Source: Candidatus Cloacimonadota bacterium
GTDB taxonomy: Bacteria > Cloacimonadota > Cloacimonadia > Cloacimonadales > Cloacimonadaceae
Assembly: GCA_023228125.1 (NCBI GenBank)
Contig: JALOBT010000019.1
Location: 1-49,193 of the forward strand
DNA length: 49,193 nucleotides
Direction of reading: 5' to 3'
The number at the start of each line of letters is the position of its first letter. Positions within the stretch are counted from its first letter, which is position 1. The notes under the pieces are model-generated. The model saw only the letters and a program-made list of their open reading frames with translations, did no database searches and was not told the DNA's origin. The position numbers and the translations under genes were made by a program. Of this stretch, positions 33,522-42,476 are shown in pieces.

Positions 33522-34295
33522 ATGAAGCTTAAGCTATGGAGTTGGAACGTAAACGGTCTGCGGGCTGTGCTAAAGAAGGATTTTATCCAGATCATCAAGG
33601 AATCCGGTGCCGATATCATTGGTTTACAAGAAACCAAGCTGCAAGAGCATCAGATCCCCGAAGAGATGCAGGAACTAAGTGAATATCACATACATTGGTC
33701 TCACGCTCAGAAGAAGGGCTATTCTGGAACTGCACTGCTCAGCCAGATCAAGCCGCTAAGATTTGAGGACTCCTTTGGGGTGGAAGAATTTGATAATGAA
33801 GGCCGGATAAACATCGCTGAATACGAGGATTTTATCTACTTCAATATCTATTTTCCCAATGGCCAGAGCGGCGATGAACGGCTGGCTTACAAGCTCAGGT
33901 TTTATGACAAAATCCTTGAAATCATGCAAGAAAAGCGCAAGACTGGGAAGATGATCCTGGTGGCTGGAGATTACAATACCGCCCACAAGAAGATAGACTT
34001 GACCCATCCCAAGGCCAATGAAAAGACCTCCGGATTTTTACCAATTGAGCGGGCCTGGCTCGACAAAATCGTGGAGCTGGGTTGGGTGGATACCTTCCGG
34101 GATTTTGATCTTTCCCCAGAACAATACTCCTGGTGGAGCTACAGAGCCGGTGCCCGGCCGCGCAATGTAGGCTGGAGAATAGACTATTTCTTTGTGGATA
34201 AAGAGCACAGAAATCAAATCACAAACGCTGGCATCCGCCAGGACGTGCTGGGCTCAGATCACTGTCCGGTCTTTGTAGAGCTTACTTTACCTTGA
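33522..34295 (+). CDS. xth: exodeoxyribonuclease III / AP endonuclease
   Basis: 257 residues. Endonuclease/exonuclease/phosphatase motifs in order: WNVNGLRAVLKKDF (metal Asn), GLQETKL (catalytic Glu near 35), VAGDYNTAHKKIDL (Asp/Asn near 150), YSWWSYRAGARPRNVGWRID, and GSDHCPV near 248 with the catalytic His. It cuts DNA at abasic sites and removes 3' blocking groups in base-excision repair. It overlaps the convergent CAP-domain gene by 14 nt. Confidence 0.93.
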   Translation: MKLKLWSWNVNGLRAVLKKDFIQIIKESGADIIGLQETKLQEHQIPEEMQELSEYHIHWSHAQKKGYSGTALLSQIKPLRFEDSFGVEEFDNEGRINIAEYEDFIYFNIYFPNGQSGDERLAYKLRFYDKILEIMQEKRKTGKMILVAGDYNTAHKKIDLTHPKANEKTSGFLPIERAWLDKIVELGWVDTFRDFDLSPEQYSWWSYRAGARPRNVGWRIDYFFVDKEHRNQITNAGIRQDVLGSDHCPVFVELTLP

Positions 34296-35073
34296 TGACT
34301 AGCCCTTCTGGATAGTAGCCGCCGTCAAAGCCAAAGCAGAGCATGTAATTTCCTTTACCGGCCAGGAAAGGAACGAGAACCTCGAATTCGGTGTGGGAAG
34401 TCCAGTCCAGCTTGAGCGGCTGAGCACCCACCATCTCCTGATCGTCTGAAAATTTGTAAGCCTTATTGGGGTCTGGATAAATCAGAGTGCAAGCCAGACG
34501 ATCGCGCTTATTTGGAGACAGATAATCGAATTTTAACCGGTAGATTTTCTCATCGCTGAGGCTATTGCTCAGATTCGATTTGACCTTGACCAATGGAGTG
34601 GCAAAGTCTTGCGTGGCATACATAGTGCCGCCTTGCAATGAGATACCCACTCCCAAGTGCGTGTACTCTGGATGCAGGATGTTTTCCCTGTGGCTGGGAG
34701 AATTCATCCAGCCGCTTACCAATTCCTGAGGGGTGAAGGTGCCGGCACTATTGCGGAATCTGCCGATATTCTCACCGATATTTGATAAGACCATAACGGG
34801 ATAGTACTTCTTTTGTCTGCCTGCTACTTCATCGCCTTGGTGATCGCGATGGGCAAAGAAATCACGCTTCTGCATATTGTCGGAATGGTAACGTGCCAGG
34901 GTCGCCAAGCCGGGATCGTAGGATAGTGGTCTCAGTGAATACCGTGTTCTTTCAATATTAGTAAGCCGCCAGACCTCTTTTTCAAAGCCTTCAATGGTAA
35001 TGGTGTTGCCCTTTGCCGTCAAAGCACTCAAGGTGAGAGCTAAAGTCAATAAAATTAAAAGCCATCTTTTCAT
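34282..35073 (-). CDS. secreted CAP/SCP-domain protein
   Basis: 263 residues from the ATG at 35073, where AAGGAG lies 5 nt upstream; the frame continues further but would lose the signal peptide start. MKRWLLILLTLALTLSALTA is a signal peptide. CAP-domain motifs follow: LATLARYHSDNMQKRDFFAH, NIGENIGRF and SPSHRENILHPEYTHLGVG, with the histidine/glutamate cavity residues conserved. The C-terminal ~110 residues form a beta-rich extension of unknown nature. Bacterial CAP proteins are extracytoplasmic; their activity is mostly unknown. It follows the DUF5683-like gene by 13 nt in the same direction. Confidence 0.85.
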   Translation of the reverse strand: MKRWLLILLTLALTLSALTAKGNTITIEGFEKEVWRLTNIERTRYSLRPLSYDPGLATLARYHSDNMQKRDFFAHRDHQGDEVAGRQKKYYPVMVLSNIGENIGRFRNSAGTFTPQELVSGWMNSPSHRENILHPEYTHLGVGISLQGGTMYATQDFATPLVKVKSNLSNSLSDEKIYRLKFDYLSPNKRDRLACTLIYPDPNKAYKFSDDQEMVGAQPLKLDWTSHTEFEVLVPFLAGKGNYMLCFGFDGGYYPEGLVIKVK

Positions 35074-35086
35074 TGTGTCTCCTTTT

Positions 35087-35521
35087 TTAAAACGTGATTT
35101 GTAAAGCCAGGGTTTCATCTTCAAAGCGAAGCCGTAGCTTGGTTTTTTGTGATTCAAAATCAGCCAGATGCGCATCCACATAGGCATCCAGCACACTCAG
35201 CGCAGCAGTGATCCCGATCCACCAGATATCACTGGTACGCTTTTCTTTATGTTTATCGGCACGCTGCCGGTAATGCTCCACAAGATAGATATCGCTACTG
35301 GAAGCTGCCTTGGAGCTAAAATCCTGAGCTTTGGAATCATGATAAAGGGCAGTACTGATAAGATAAGTTTGCATCCCGATCACCACAGAGGCCTTCACAT
35401 AAGCCTGGTTGTAGATCTGCCCTCCGCCTGGAATAAAGGCAGAGTAGAGCATGGCATGAGTGGGGTTTACACCACAAAGAGCTGTCACCCACAATAAGGG
35501 AATTATCATTAATCTTTTCAA
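35087..35521 (-). CDS. DUF5683-like small membrane protein
   Basis: 144 residues. A signal-like N-terminus (MKRLMIIPLLWVTALCGV) precedes LYSAFIPGGGQIYNQAYVKA, the PG-GQ-IYN signature seen in DUF5683 and similar outer-envelope proteins of the Bacteroidetes/FCB group. A second hydrophobic segment (DIWWIGITAALSVLDAYVDAHL) is near residues 97-118. Function is unknown. It is probably co-transcribed with the downstream CAP protein. Confidence 0.75.
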   Translation of the reverse strand: MKRLMIIPLLWVTALCGVNPTHAMLYSAFIPGGGQIYNQAYVKASVVIGMQTYLISTALYHDSKAQDFSSKAASSSDIYLVEHYRQRADKHKEKRTSDIWWIGITAALSVLDAYVDAHLADFESQKTKLRLRFEDETLALQITF

Positions 35522-35623
35522 TTATCAGCCTCAGTTTTGATTTATGCCAGAGTCCTGAGTATCTGAATAGTGTCAAGCAGAAAAAAGCTGGTTCCCTCAT
35601 TTCTTTGATGGAGGCTGTTCAAA

Positions 35624-35793
35624 ATGTAGGGGCGTTGGGCCGAACGCCCTAAACCACAGTTGGCCATAAGGCTCGAAAACACCGTTGGCCATAAGGCCCT
35701 AAACCACCTCGTTTACCACAGGTGCAAGGGATCGGGATGGAGATGGGGATCGGGATCGGGATATTGTCTGGGGCTTTCGCCCAAAGCCCCTAC
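35624..35793 (+). repeat. hairpin block A, upstream of the ATPase gene
   Basis: Starts ATGTAGGGGCGTTGGGC and ends GGGGCTTTCGCCCAAAGCCCC then TAC. It contains GGGCGTT / AACGCCC, two TTGGCC-ATAA-GGC stems, and the hairpin GGGGCTTT / AAAGCCCC. A shorter version lies at 37087-37205 in the same orientation. The 35522-35928 gap holds this block, repeat B and the ATPase promoter region. Confidence 0.9.
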
Positions 35794-35799
35794 GATCAA

Positions 35800-35834
35800 A
35801 TTACGTAGAGTTACGTTACGAAGGTTTACGTAAT
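35800..35834 (+). repeat. 35-nt repeat B, left copy
   Basis: Matches 37038-37072 at 33 of 35 positions in direct orientation. The ends are inverted (ATTACGTA ... TACGTAAT). In one frame it reads LRRVTLRRFT-stop, nearly the last residues of the ATPase (LRIVALRRFT-stop), so it could be a remnant of a second gene copy or a boundary site. Confidence 0.9.
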
Positions 35835-35896
35835 TTCCTATTGGGGTATTAGCTATTTCGAATTATTATGTCTTATGAGACTATAGATTAAGACTG

Positions 35897-35909
35897 TGTT
35901 ATCATAACA
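35897..35909. promoter_or_regulatory. 13-nt palindrome before ATPase gene, possible operator
   Basis: TGTTATCATAACA is a perfect palindrome around a central C, 19 nt before the ATPase start codon and just upstream of its AAGGAAG ribosome site. Such a position suits a repressor site, but no regulator is known. Confidence 0.35.
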
Positions 35910-35928
35910 GTTTGAAGGAAGAGAACTT

Positions 35929-37071
35929 ATGCAGAATCCATTTCAGTATGGCAAGGTGGTAAGCGATGCCTATTTTACAGATCGGGAAGAGGAATTCGCC
36001 AGTATCGTGGCTGAAGTGAAGAATCGGCACAATTTGGTTATGTATTCTCCCCGCCGTTATGGGAAAACCTCTCTATTGCTAAAGATCACCCAAGAAATGA
36101 AAGCAAGAGGCTGGAATGTAATCTACTTAGATTTCTACAGGGTTACATCTTTGCACGCATTTATAGAGATTTATGCTCGCGAGGTTTTTTACCAAAGTGA
36201 CAATAAGTGGAAATCTGGATTAAAGAAAATCGCCTCTTTAGTAAAAGGCATCCACCCGGTGGTGTCCATCGATTCTTTGGGGAATCCAGCCTTCTCAATC
36301 AGTTTTGATCCGGTAGCAGATTTGCCCCAAACCCTGGAAAGCGTGCTTAATCTAACCGAAGTCCTCAATTCCAAGCAGAAATGGTTGGTGATCTTCGATG
36401 AATTCCAGGAAATAACCAAGTTAAACGGGATGGGATTTGACAATCATCTGCGCTCTGTGATTCAGCATCACCAAAAGAGCAGCTACATCTTTTCAGGCAG
36501 TAGATATCACATGCTAATGGAGCTATTCAACCAACCTAAAAAGGCTTTTTACCGATTTGGCAAGATGATGCACTTGGATAAAATCCCTGTGGAACTGATG
36601 AAAGCCTTTCTGATAGAGCGCTTTGCTTCCACCGGAATAAAGCTCGGGGAAGATATTGCACAAGCGATTATCGACAGGGCAGATAACATCCCAAATTATG
36701 TGCAGTTTATAGCAGCAGAAACCTGGCAACTGGTCTGGCTGAATAAATCCTCTCTTTCCCTGGAATTGGTTGATCAAGCAGTTCAAACCGTATTGGACAA
36801 TCAAAAAGACTACTTCATGCAAATCTGGGATACCTTGAGCATTCAACAAAAGAAAACCTTGGTTGCGCTCAGCAAAGATAACTCCAATCCCTATTCTTTG
36901 GATTACCAAAAACTCCATAATCTGGGTGCTACGTCAACCATCCAGGGGGCAATTAAACGCCTCATCGCCGATGAGATTATCGTGTTCGACAACGATGTTT
37001 ATCTTTTTAGCGACCCCTTATTCAAGCTGTTCATCCAATTACGTATAGTTGCGTTACGAAGGTTTACGTAA
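35929..37071 (+). CDS. ATPase_2-type (archaeal-ATPase-like) AAA protein with C-terminal winged-helix region
   Basis: 380 residues, no membrane segment. NPFQYGKVV and FTDREEE at the N-terminus, then Walker A in SPRRYGKTSLL (~40-50), Walker B LVIFDEFQEI (~153-162), and a FSGSRYHMLMELF sensor-like segment. From ~290 a winged-helix-like tail follows, ending FSDPLFKLFIQLR. This matches the PF01637-type P-loop NTPases common in archaea and scattered in bacteria, whose roles are mostly unknown. The last ~10 codons lie in repeat B. The gene is bounded on both sides by repeats A and B and has no clear functional partner, suggesting a mobile or cassette-like unit. Confidence 0.85.
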   Translation: MQNPFQYGKVVSDAYFTDREEEFASIVAEVKNRHNLVMYSPRRYGKTSLLLKITQEMKARGWNVIYLDFYRVTSLHAFIEIYAREVFYQSDNKWKSGLKKIASLVKGIHPVVSIDSLGNPAFSISFDPVADLPQTLESVLNLTEVLNSKQKWLVIFDEFQEITKLNGMGFDNHLRSVIQHHQKSSYIFSGSRYHMLMELFNQPKKAFYRFGKMMHLDKIPVELMKAFLIERFASTGIKLGEDIAQAIIDRADNIPNYVQFIAAETWQLVWLNKSSLSLELVDQAVQTVLDNQKDYFMQIWDTLSIQQKKTLVALSKDNSNPYSLDYQKLHNLGATSTIQGAIKRLIADEIIVFDNDVYLFSDPLFKLFIQLRIVALRRFT

Positions 37072-37072
37072 T
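37038..37072 (+). repeat. 35-nt repeat B, right copy (overlaps ATPase 3' end)
   Basis: Differs from the left copy at 35800-35834 at two positions. It contains the ATPase stop codon. The two B copies are 1238 nt apart in direct orientation. Confidence 0.9.
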
Positions 37073-37086
37073 CCATTGGGCCATGA

Positions 37087-37205
37087 ATGTAGGGGCGTTG
37101 GGCATAACGCCCAAAACCACAGTTGGGCATAACGCCCAAAACACCTCGTTGACCACAGGTGCGAGGGATGGGGTATTGTCTGGGGCTTTCGCCCAAAGCC
37201 CCTAC
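37087..37205 (+). repeat. hairpin block A, downstream of the ATPase gene
   Basis: Same order as 35624-35793 but shorter: GGGCGTT / AACGCCC, then TTGGGC-ATAAC-GCCCAA where the upstream copy has TTGGCC...GGCC, and the final GGGGCTTT / AAAGCCCC hairpin. It may serve as bidirectional terminator between the ATPase and the convergent beta-barrel gene. Confidence 0.9.
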
Positions 37206-37218
37206 CCCCAAGGCCCTA

Positions 37219-38274
37219 CTAAAATACTTCGCGGGCATTGATGATGAAATTCACGGAATCTTTGCCAAAACCGATATCCGCCCGCAGATTCAGCCGTTCC
37301 TGCGGTAAAATGGAAAAGCGCAGGCCTGCCCCTGCCGAGAAATGCCAATCCTTGAGCCTGATCAGATCAAAGTCATTGGCCACCTGTCCGGTTTCGCCAA
37401 AGACCACAAAGCCGATGCGTTTGCTAAACTTTCCTGAAAAGGGAAAGCTGCGATGTTCGATTCTCTGGCTGATGCGAACCTTGTCGATAAACCGTTTTGA
37501 ATCGTAGGCTCTGAGGCGAGCACCCAATTCCGGATACATATAGTACGGCACCTGGCCAGAATTGATCTCCAGATCACTCTGAGCAGCCAGGACCTGCTCC
37601 TGCCCTATTGGCAGATAAAAGCGCGCATCGTATTTACTGGTCTGAAAATCAAAATCACTACCCAAAGCGACATCATGCCACAGCTGTTTAGTCTCCAGTG
37701 TCAAGCCCTGGCGCGGGAAATAGCTGCCATCACTGCTGTCATATTTCAGCGAAAAACCCAGCCCAGAGTGAAAGCTATCCTGTTTACCCAGCATATCTGT
37801 GCTCTCATACATACCGTCAGGCTGTACTTTTTTTGGCTGGTGCCAGCCCAGAGCCGAGATCAGAGCCACACTCACAGAATAGTCCAGATTCCGCCGCAGG
37901 ATGAATTCTGCCGAATACTGGCTTGAGGTAAAGGGCTCCGAGACCTCCTGATCGGTAAAATTGCCCAGACCGTAAAAGGAATCCGGCCAGGACCTAAAGA
38001 GCAGATCAGATTCCAGTTCCCAATCGTGATAAACGAATCTGGGAATGATCACAAAGAGGAACTGCTTGTTTTGCGAGTAGATGGTATTGCCCAGTATGTC
38101 GAATTCCACAGCTTCTGCTTCAGATTCGCTAATGTCATATTTCAAAAAGCTAAAAGCCCCTACCATGATCTTCGTCTCGGAAGAATAGGCCAGATAAGGG
38201 TATGCTGTAAAACTTGTCCTGGCCTGGATCAGCACTCCAGCCATTAGCAGCAAGATAAGGATAAGTCGTTTCAT
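37219..38274 (-). CDS. outer-membrane beta-barrel protein, BamA/D15-like
   Basis: 351 residues. Signal peptide MKRLILILLLMAGVLIQA. The rest alternates polar and hydrophobic residues with many aromatic girdle positions and ends in phenylalanine (INAREVF), as outer-membrane barrels do. Segments such as SSDGSYFPRQGLTLETKQ and GAGLRFSILPQERLNLRADIGFG match the C-terminal part of Omp85/D15 surface antigens. No POTRA domains are present, so it is a barrel-only member and not BamA itself. The function could be lipid or protein insertion, or a pore. It is divergent from the HtrA-like gene. Confidence 0.8.
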   Translation of the reverse strand: MKRLILILLLMAGVLIQARTSFTAYPYLAYSSETKIMVGAFSFLKYDISESEAEAVEFDILGNTIYSQNKQFLFVIIPRFVYHDWELESDLLFRSWPDSFYGLGNFTDQEVSEPFTSSQYSAEFILRRNLDYSVSVALISALGWHQPKKVQPDGMYESTDMLGKQDSFHSGLGFSLKYDSSDGSYFPRQGLTLETKQLWHDVALGSDFDFQTSKYDARFYLPIGQEQVLAAQSDLEINSGQVPYYMYPELGARLRAYDSKRFIDKVRISQRIEHRSFPFSGKFSKRIGFVVFGETGQVANDFDLIRLKDWHFSAGAGLRFSILPQERLNLRADIGFGKDSVNFIINAREVF

Positions 38275-38501
38275 ATATGTTTCCCGTTTATTATTATTCG
38301 TGTAGCCACACTATAGTCCATTCTGCGGCATTGCCTAAGATGAATTTCTCTTTACAAAATCTCAGGGCTCCGAAAAGTGGGTCATAAATTTGATGCTTGC
38401 TTTTGATACTTTCGCTATATCTTATCAAAGAGAGCTATGATAGACATGAGGATTTTTATTTTTTCCAGTCCACAGAAAATCTTTGTACATAGGAGATTAC
38501 A

Positions 38502-39965
38502 ATGAAAGCAGTAAAAAGTCTTTTAATAATACTGATGTTAATCAGTTTAAGCAGTTGTGCACAGGCCAGAGCCGGAATGTTTACCACAGATGGCAAAAAC
38601 CCTGTAGTCAAAGTGGTTCGTGATGTGCGTGAGGCCGTGGTGCAGATCAAGGTGGAAGCCACCATAAGTGTAAAAACCAATCGTAATCCTTTTCAAGAGG
38701 ACGATTTTTTCAGGTTCTTCTTCCCCTCACCCCAGCAACAGCAAAGGCCGGTAAGCTCGATGGGAAGCGGATTCATCTATGAATACAACCCTGCCACCCG
38801 GGAAGCTTTTATCATGACAAACAATCATGTGGCCGAGCGCGGGAAGGAAGGCAAGATCACCGTTACCATGGCAGACAAAAAGACTTACATTGGCGAAGTG
38901 GTGGGCCTGGATTCCAATACCGACGTAGCCGTGATCAAGATCAAACTTGATGAAAAAGACACAGTGACCGTGGCGCCTCTGGGAGATTCTTCCAGCCTGG
39001 AAATAGGCGAGTGGGCCATCGCCATCGGCAATCCCTTTGCCGAAGGTCTGGATCGCACGGTTACTCTGGGCGTGGTTTCCGCTCTGGGTAGATACGACAT
39101 CATCCAGGGAAACAATTCCCCGCTTTATCAGGATTTTATCCAAACTGATGCCGCTATCAATCCCGGCAATAGCGGCGGCCCCCTCCTCAATATAGACGGT
39201 GAAGTAATCGGCATCAATACCGCGATCGCCAGCACCAGCGGAGGCAATATCGGCATAGGTTTTGCCATTCCCATCAACCTGGCAAAACGTGTGGTCGATG
39301 ATCTGGTGGCCAGCGGGAAGATGCAGCGCGCCTACATCGGAATCCTGCCTCAGGAAATCACCTCAGACCTGGTGGAAGCCTTTCACCTGGCGGAAGTTTC
39401 CGGAGTTTTGGTAGCCAAAGTGGAAATAGATAGTCCTGCGGAAGCTGCCGGATTGCTCACCGGTGATGTAATCCTGGAAATCGATGGTGAAAAAGCCAGC
39501 AATGTAGCCAGATTCAGGATTGCTATCGCCACTGCCAAGATAGGGACCAAGATTCCCATCAAAATACTCAGGGACAACCAGGAGAGAACCATTCAGATCA
39601 AGCTGGAAGCTGTCCCGGAAGAGGGCGTCGCCAGCTCCAAAGAAAACGGAACCCAGACTGCAGTTTCCACAGGTTTCGGAGTGGATAGCATCGATAGCCA
39701 AGTGGCCAAACGTCTGAGCATCAATTCCGACAAAGGCGTGGTAGTAAGCTCCGTGGAGCCAAACTCCCCCGCTTCCAGAGCAAACTTGGAGGTCGGCTTT
39801 ATCATCCTCGAAATCGACGGCCGCCCCGTAAATAGCGTTGATGAATTCCGCACAGTGTTAGCCGAAGCCAAACAGCGGATGGAAAACGACAAGCGCAACA
39901 TCATCCGCATCTACGTGCTGGATCGCAATAATATTCCTCAATTCAGGGTCCTGCGCTTTGAATAG
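38502..39965 (+). CDS. DegP/HtrA-type serine protease, probable lipoprotein
   Basis: 487 residues. The signal peptide ends in LSSC (cysteine at residue 19), a plausible lipobox, which would make this a membrane-anchored HtrA. The trypsin-like triad is His109 (in NNHVAE), Asp141 (in SNTDVAVIK) and Ser224 (in NPGNSGGP). Two PDZ domains follow at about 270-365 and 395-480. It degrades or chaperones misfolded envelope proteins. A weak hairpin terminator follows. It lies divergently next to a barrel protein that may be a client. Confidence 0.92.
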   Translation: MKAVKSLLIILMLISLSSCAQARAGMFTTDGKNPVVKVVRDVREAVVQIKVEATISVKTNRNPFQEDDFFRFFFPSPQQQQRPVSSMGSGFIYEYNPATREAFIMTNNHVAERGKEGKITVTMADKKTYIGEVVGLDSNTDVAVIKIKLDEKDTVTVAPLGDSSSLEIGEWAIAIGNPFAEGLDRTVTLGVVSALGRYDIIQGNNSPLYQDFIQTDAAINPGNSGGPLLNIDGEVIGINTAIASTSGGNIGIGFAIPINLAKRVVDDLVASGKMQRAYIGILPQEITSDLVEAFHLAEVSGVLVAKVEIDSPAEAAGLLTGDVILEIDGEKASNVARFRIAIATAKIGTKIPIKILRDNQERTIQIKLEAVPEEGVASSKENGTQTAVSTGFGVDSIDSQVAKRLSINSDKGVVVSSVEPNSPASRANLEVGFIILEIDGRPVNSVDEFRTVLAEAKQRMENDKRNIIRIYVLDRNNIPQFRVLRFE

Positions 39966-39989
39966 ATAAGAGTAAACTCTTGATAAATC

Positions 39990-40020
39990 AAGCTGGGTGC
40001 CGCAAGGTTCCCAGCTTTTG
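39990..40020 (+). terminator. probable rho-independent terminator after the HtrA gene
   Basis: AAGCTGGG (39990-39997) pairs with CCCAGCTT (40010-40017) around a 12-nt loop, with a short T-run. The stem is good but the T-tract is weak. The rest of the 39966-40298 gap has AT-rich text and degenerate ATCCGTGTGACTC-type repeats also seen near 16260, and no gene. Confidence 0.6.
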
Positions 40021-40298
40021 TATATCCCCCCAAAACATTAATGGCCACAGGGATTGGCCGGATTATGCGGATCGACCCGGATTATTTGAGGCTAAGCTGA
40101 TCTAATTCCAGACCTGATTTGCCATTTCAAGGCTTTGAGCTCATACTCTTTGTTTTTGATCCGTGTAAATCCGCCCCATCCGCTAAATCCGTGTGACTCT
40201 TTGATAAACTACTCCCTCGTTAATTACATCCCTAAAAAATTAGGGGGCCTGAGCATTAACAAAGTTGACAAAATTCCGAGCTTTCACATCTTTGCTTC

Positions 40299-42398
40299 AT
40301 GGAGATTAAGAAGCAAGCCGAGCAGAGCATTTTGACCCCGGTAATGTATCTAAAAGGGGTGGGAGAGCATCGTGCCTACCTTTTGGCAAAACTGGGCGTG
40401 CACACGGTGCTGGATCTGATGGAACTTTTTCCGCGCACCCATCTGTCCCGCTTGGTAAACCCCACTTTGGCTGAATTGCAGGTAGGAGACCTGGTCTCTC
40501 TCACCGCAGAGATCTCCTGGATGGATGCCAAACCCACTTCCAGAGGCAAAAAGATCCTGAGTGTGGGCGTAAATGACGGCAAGATCGGCCTCACCTGCGT
40601 GTGGTTTGCCTATCCTCCGGCTTATTTGAATATGTTTAAGCCAGGAAAGACCATCTGGTTGAGCGGCACTCTTTCCGCCTTTAACCATCAATTGCAGATG
40701 AATCATCCCGATTTTGAGATACTCTCTGATGATCATGAAGAAGAGGGCTTCTGGAAAAGCAGGCAATTGCTGCCGGTCTATCCTCTTACGGAGGGAATCA
40801 CCCAAAATCTCATGCGCAAGCTCATGCTAAATGCTTTTTCTACTTATGCAGATCAGATCAGCGAAAATCTGCCTGATTTCATCCTCGAAAAGCACCAGTT
40901 TCCGCCTCGCCGGGACGCTTTACAGATGATGCACTTTGCCCAAAAGACCGAGGCCGCAGAGCGGGCCAGAATCCGTTTTGCCTATGAAGAATTCTTTTAC
41001 AGCCAGATCATGTGGGCCCGGCACCGCGTCTTTCATGATCAGAAAGAGCAGGGCATCACCTTTGTAAATCAGCAGAAGCACACCACTGCACTGAAACACA
41101 GACTTGCTTTTGAGCTTACCTCCGCTCAGAAAAGAGTGATCCGCGAGATCTTTGCCGATATGTGTTCGGAGGCCCAGATGTCTCGCCTCATGCAGGGAGA
41201 TGTGGGCAGCGGCAAGACCATTGTTACCCTTTTTGCTATGCTCCTGGCGGTGGAAAATGGCTATCAGGCTGCTTTGATGGCGCCCACGGAGATCCTGGCA
41301 GAGCAGCATTATCAGAATTTCATCAAGCTTCTTGAGCCTTTATCCCTCAAGGTAGTCCTGCTAAAAGGCGGCAATTACAAAGGCAAGAGTGAGATAAAAG
41401 CGCAGATCGCCAGCGGCCAGGCCCAGATAGTCCTGGGCACCCATGCTTTGATCCAAAAAGACGTGGCTTTTCAGCGCCTGGGGCTGGTGGTGGTAGATGA
41501 ACAGCATCGCTTTGGTGTGGAGCAAAGAGCCCAGCTTGCCGCCAAGGACAGCCATCCGGATTTATTGTATCTTTCAGCCACGCCCATCCCCCGCTCTTTG
41601 GCTATGACGGCGTACGGAGATCTGCAGGTGAGCCAGATCGATGAAATGCCGCCAAACCGTAAATCTGTGCTTACCTATGTGCGTTCGGACCGCAAGTTTG
41701 ACACCGTCTTGAGCGATGTAAGCAAAGAGCTGCAAAAAGGCCGTCAGGCTTACTTCGTCTGCCCCTTGGTGGAAGAAAGCGAAAAACTGGCTTTACTGGA
41801 TGCCCAAAGGCTCTTTGACTATCTTAAAAACAAGATTTACACCCGCTCCACCATAGAGCTCATTCATGGCCGGATGACCAACAAAATCAAAGATGAGATC
41901 ATGCGCCGCTTCAAAGCCGGGGAAATCCAAATCCTGGTCTCCACCACGGTAATCGAAGTGGGCGTGGATGTGCCCAATGCCACGGTGATGGTGATCGAAC
42001 ATGCCGAACGTTTTGGTCTGGCGCAGATGCATCAACTGCGCGGAAGAGTAGGCCGGGGGGCGGACCAGGCTTACTGTTTCCTGATCGCGCATCAACCTCA
42101 GAGCTCTGAGGCCAGGGAAAGACTCAGCATCATGAGCCGTAGCACGGATGGCTTTGTGATCGCCGAAAAGGATCTTGAGCTGCGCGGCCCCGGCGAGATC
42201 TTTGGTTATGAACAATCCGGCATACCAGAATTCCGCTTTGCCAATCTCGTGCGGGATCAGGCGATCTTGACTTTGGCCAGAAAGGACGCCTTTGAGATCG
42301 TTTTGCTTGATCCTCAATTGATGCAGGAAGAACACAAATTACTAAGAATAATATATCTATCTAAGTATCGGAAAAAAGAAGAACTTATCTTATATTAA
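40299..42398 (+). CDS. recG: ATP-dependent DNA helicase RecG
   Basis: 699 residues, the usual RecG length. The N-terminal wedge/OB region starts LTPVMYLKGVGEHRAYLLAKLG. Walker A is MQGDVGSGKTIVT (~299-311), followed by APTEILAEQH, the DEQH box VVVDEQHRFGVEQ, SATPIPRSLAMT, and C-terminal TTVIEVGVDVPNAT and QLRGRVGRG. RecG unwinds stalled forks and branched DNA in repair and recombination. TTGACA lies 34 nt before the start codon but has no clear -10. Confidence 0.95.
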   Translation: MEIKKQAEQSILTPVMYLKGVGEHRAYLLAKLGVHTVLDLMELFPRTHLSRLVNPTLAELQVGDLVSLTAEISWMDAKPTSRGKKILSVGVNDGKIGLTCVWFAYPPAYLNMFKPGKTIWLSGTLSAFNHQLQMNHPDFEILSDDHEEEGFWKSRQLLPVYPLTEGITQNLMRKLMLNAFSTYADQISENLPDFILEKHQFPPRRDALQMMHFAQKTEAAERARIRFAYEEFFYSQIMWARHRVFHDQKEQGITFVNQQKHTTALKHRLAFELTSAQKRVIREIFADMCSEAQMSRLMQGDVGSGKTIVTLFAMLLAVENGYQAALMAPTEILAEQHYQNFIKLLEPLSLKVVLLKGGNYKGKSEIKAQIASGQAQIVLGTHALIQKDVAFQRLGLVVVDEQHRFGVEQRAQLAAKDSHPDLLYLSATPIPRSLAMTAYGDLQVSQIDEMPPNRKSVLTYVRSDRKFDTVLSDVSKELQKGRQAYFVCPLVEESEKLALLDAQRLFDYLKNKIYTRSTIELIHGRMTNKIKDEIMRRFKAGEIQILVSTTVIEVGVDVPNATVMVIEHAERFGLAQMHQLRGRVGRGADQAYCFLIAHQPQSSEARERLSIMSRSTDGFVIAEKDLELRGPGEIFGYEQSGIPEFRFANLVRDQAILTLARKDAFEIVLLDPQLMQEEHKLLRIIYLSKYRKKEELILY

Positions 42399-42476
42399 TG
42401 CCCTGCTGGGAGTAAAAAGCTCTTGACGATATCGGCACTCGCACAAAGGTGAAAAAAACTACTTACTGAGGTGCCC

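Noticed and set aside
35074..35196. N-terminal extension of the CAP protein
   Set aside because: It covers the end of the DUF5683-like gene in another frame; the ATG at 35073 has a ribosome site and begins a signal peptide.
35800..37072. Insertion sequence with the ATPase as transposase
   Set aside because: The protein is a P-loop ATPase without DDE, HUH or serine/tyrosine recombinase motifs, and the flanking repeats are direct. Kept as a cassette hypothesis only.
40265..40293. Promoter of recG (TTGACA at 40265)
   Set aside because: The -10 at correct spacing reads ATCTTT and would leave only a few bases before the start codon.
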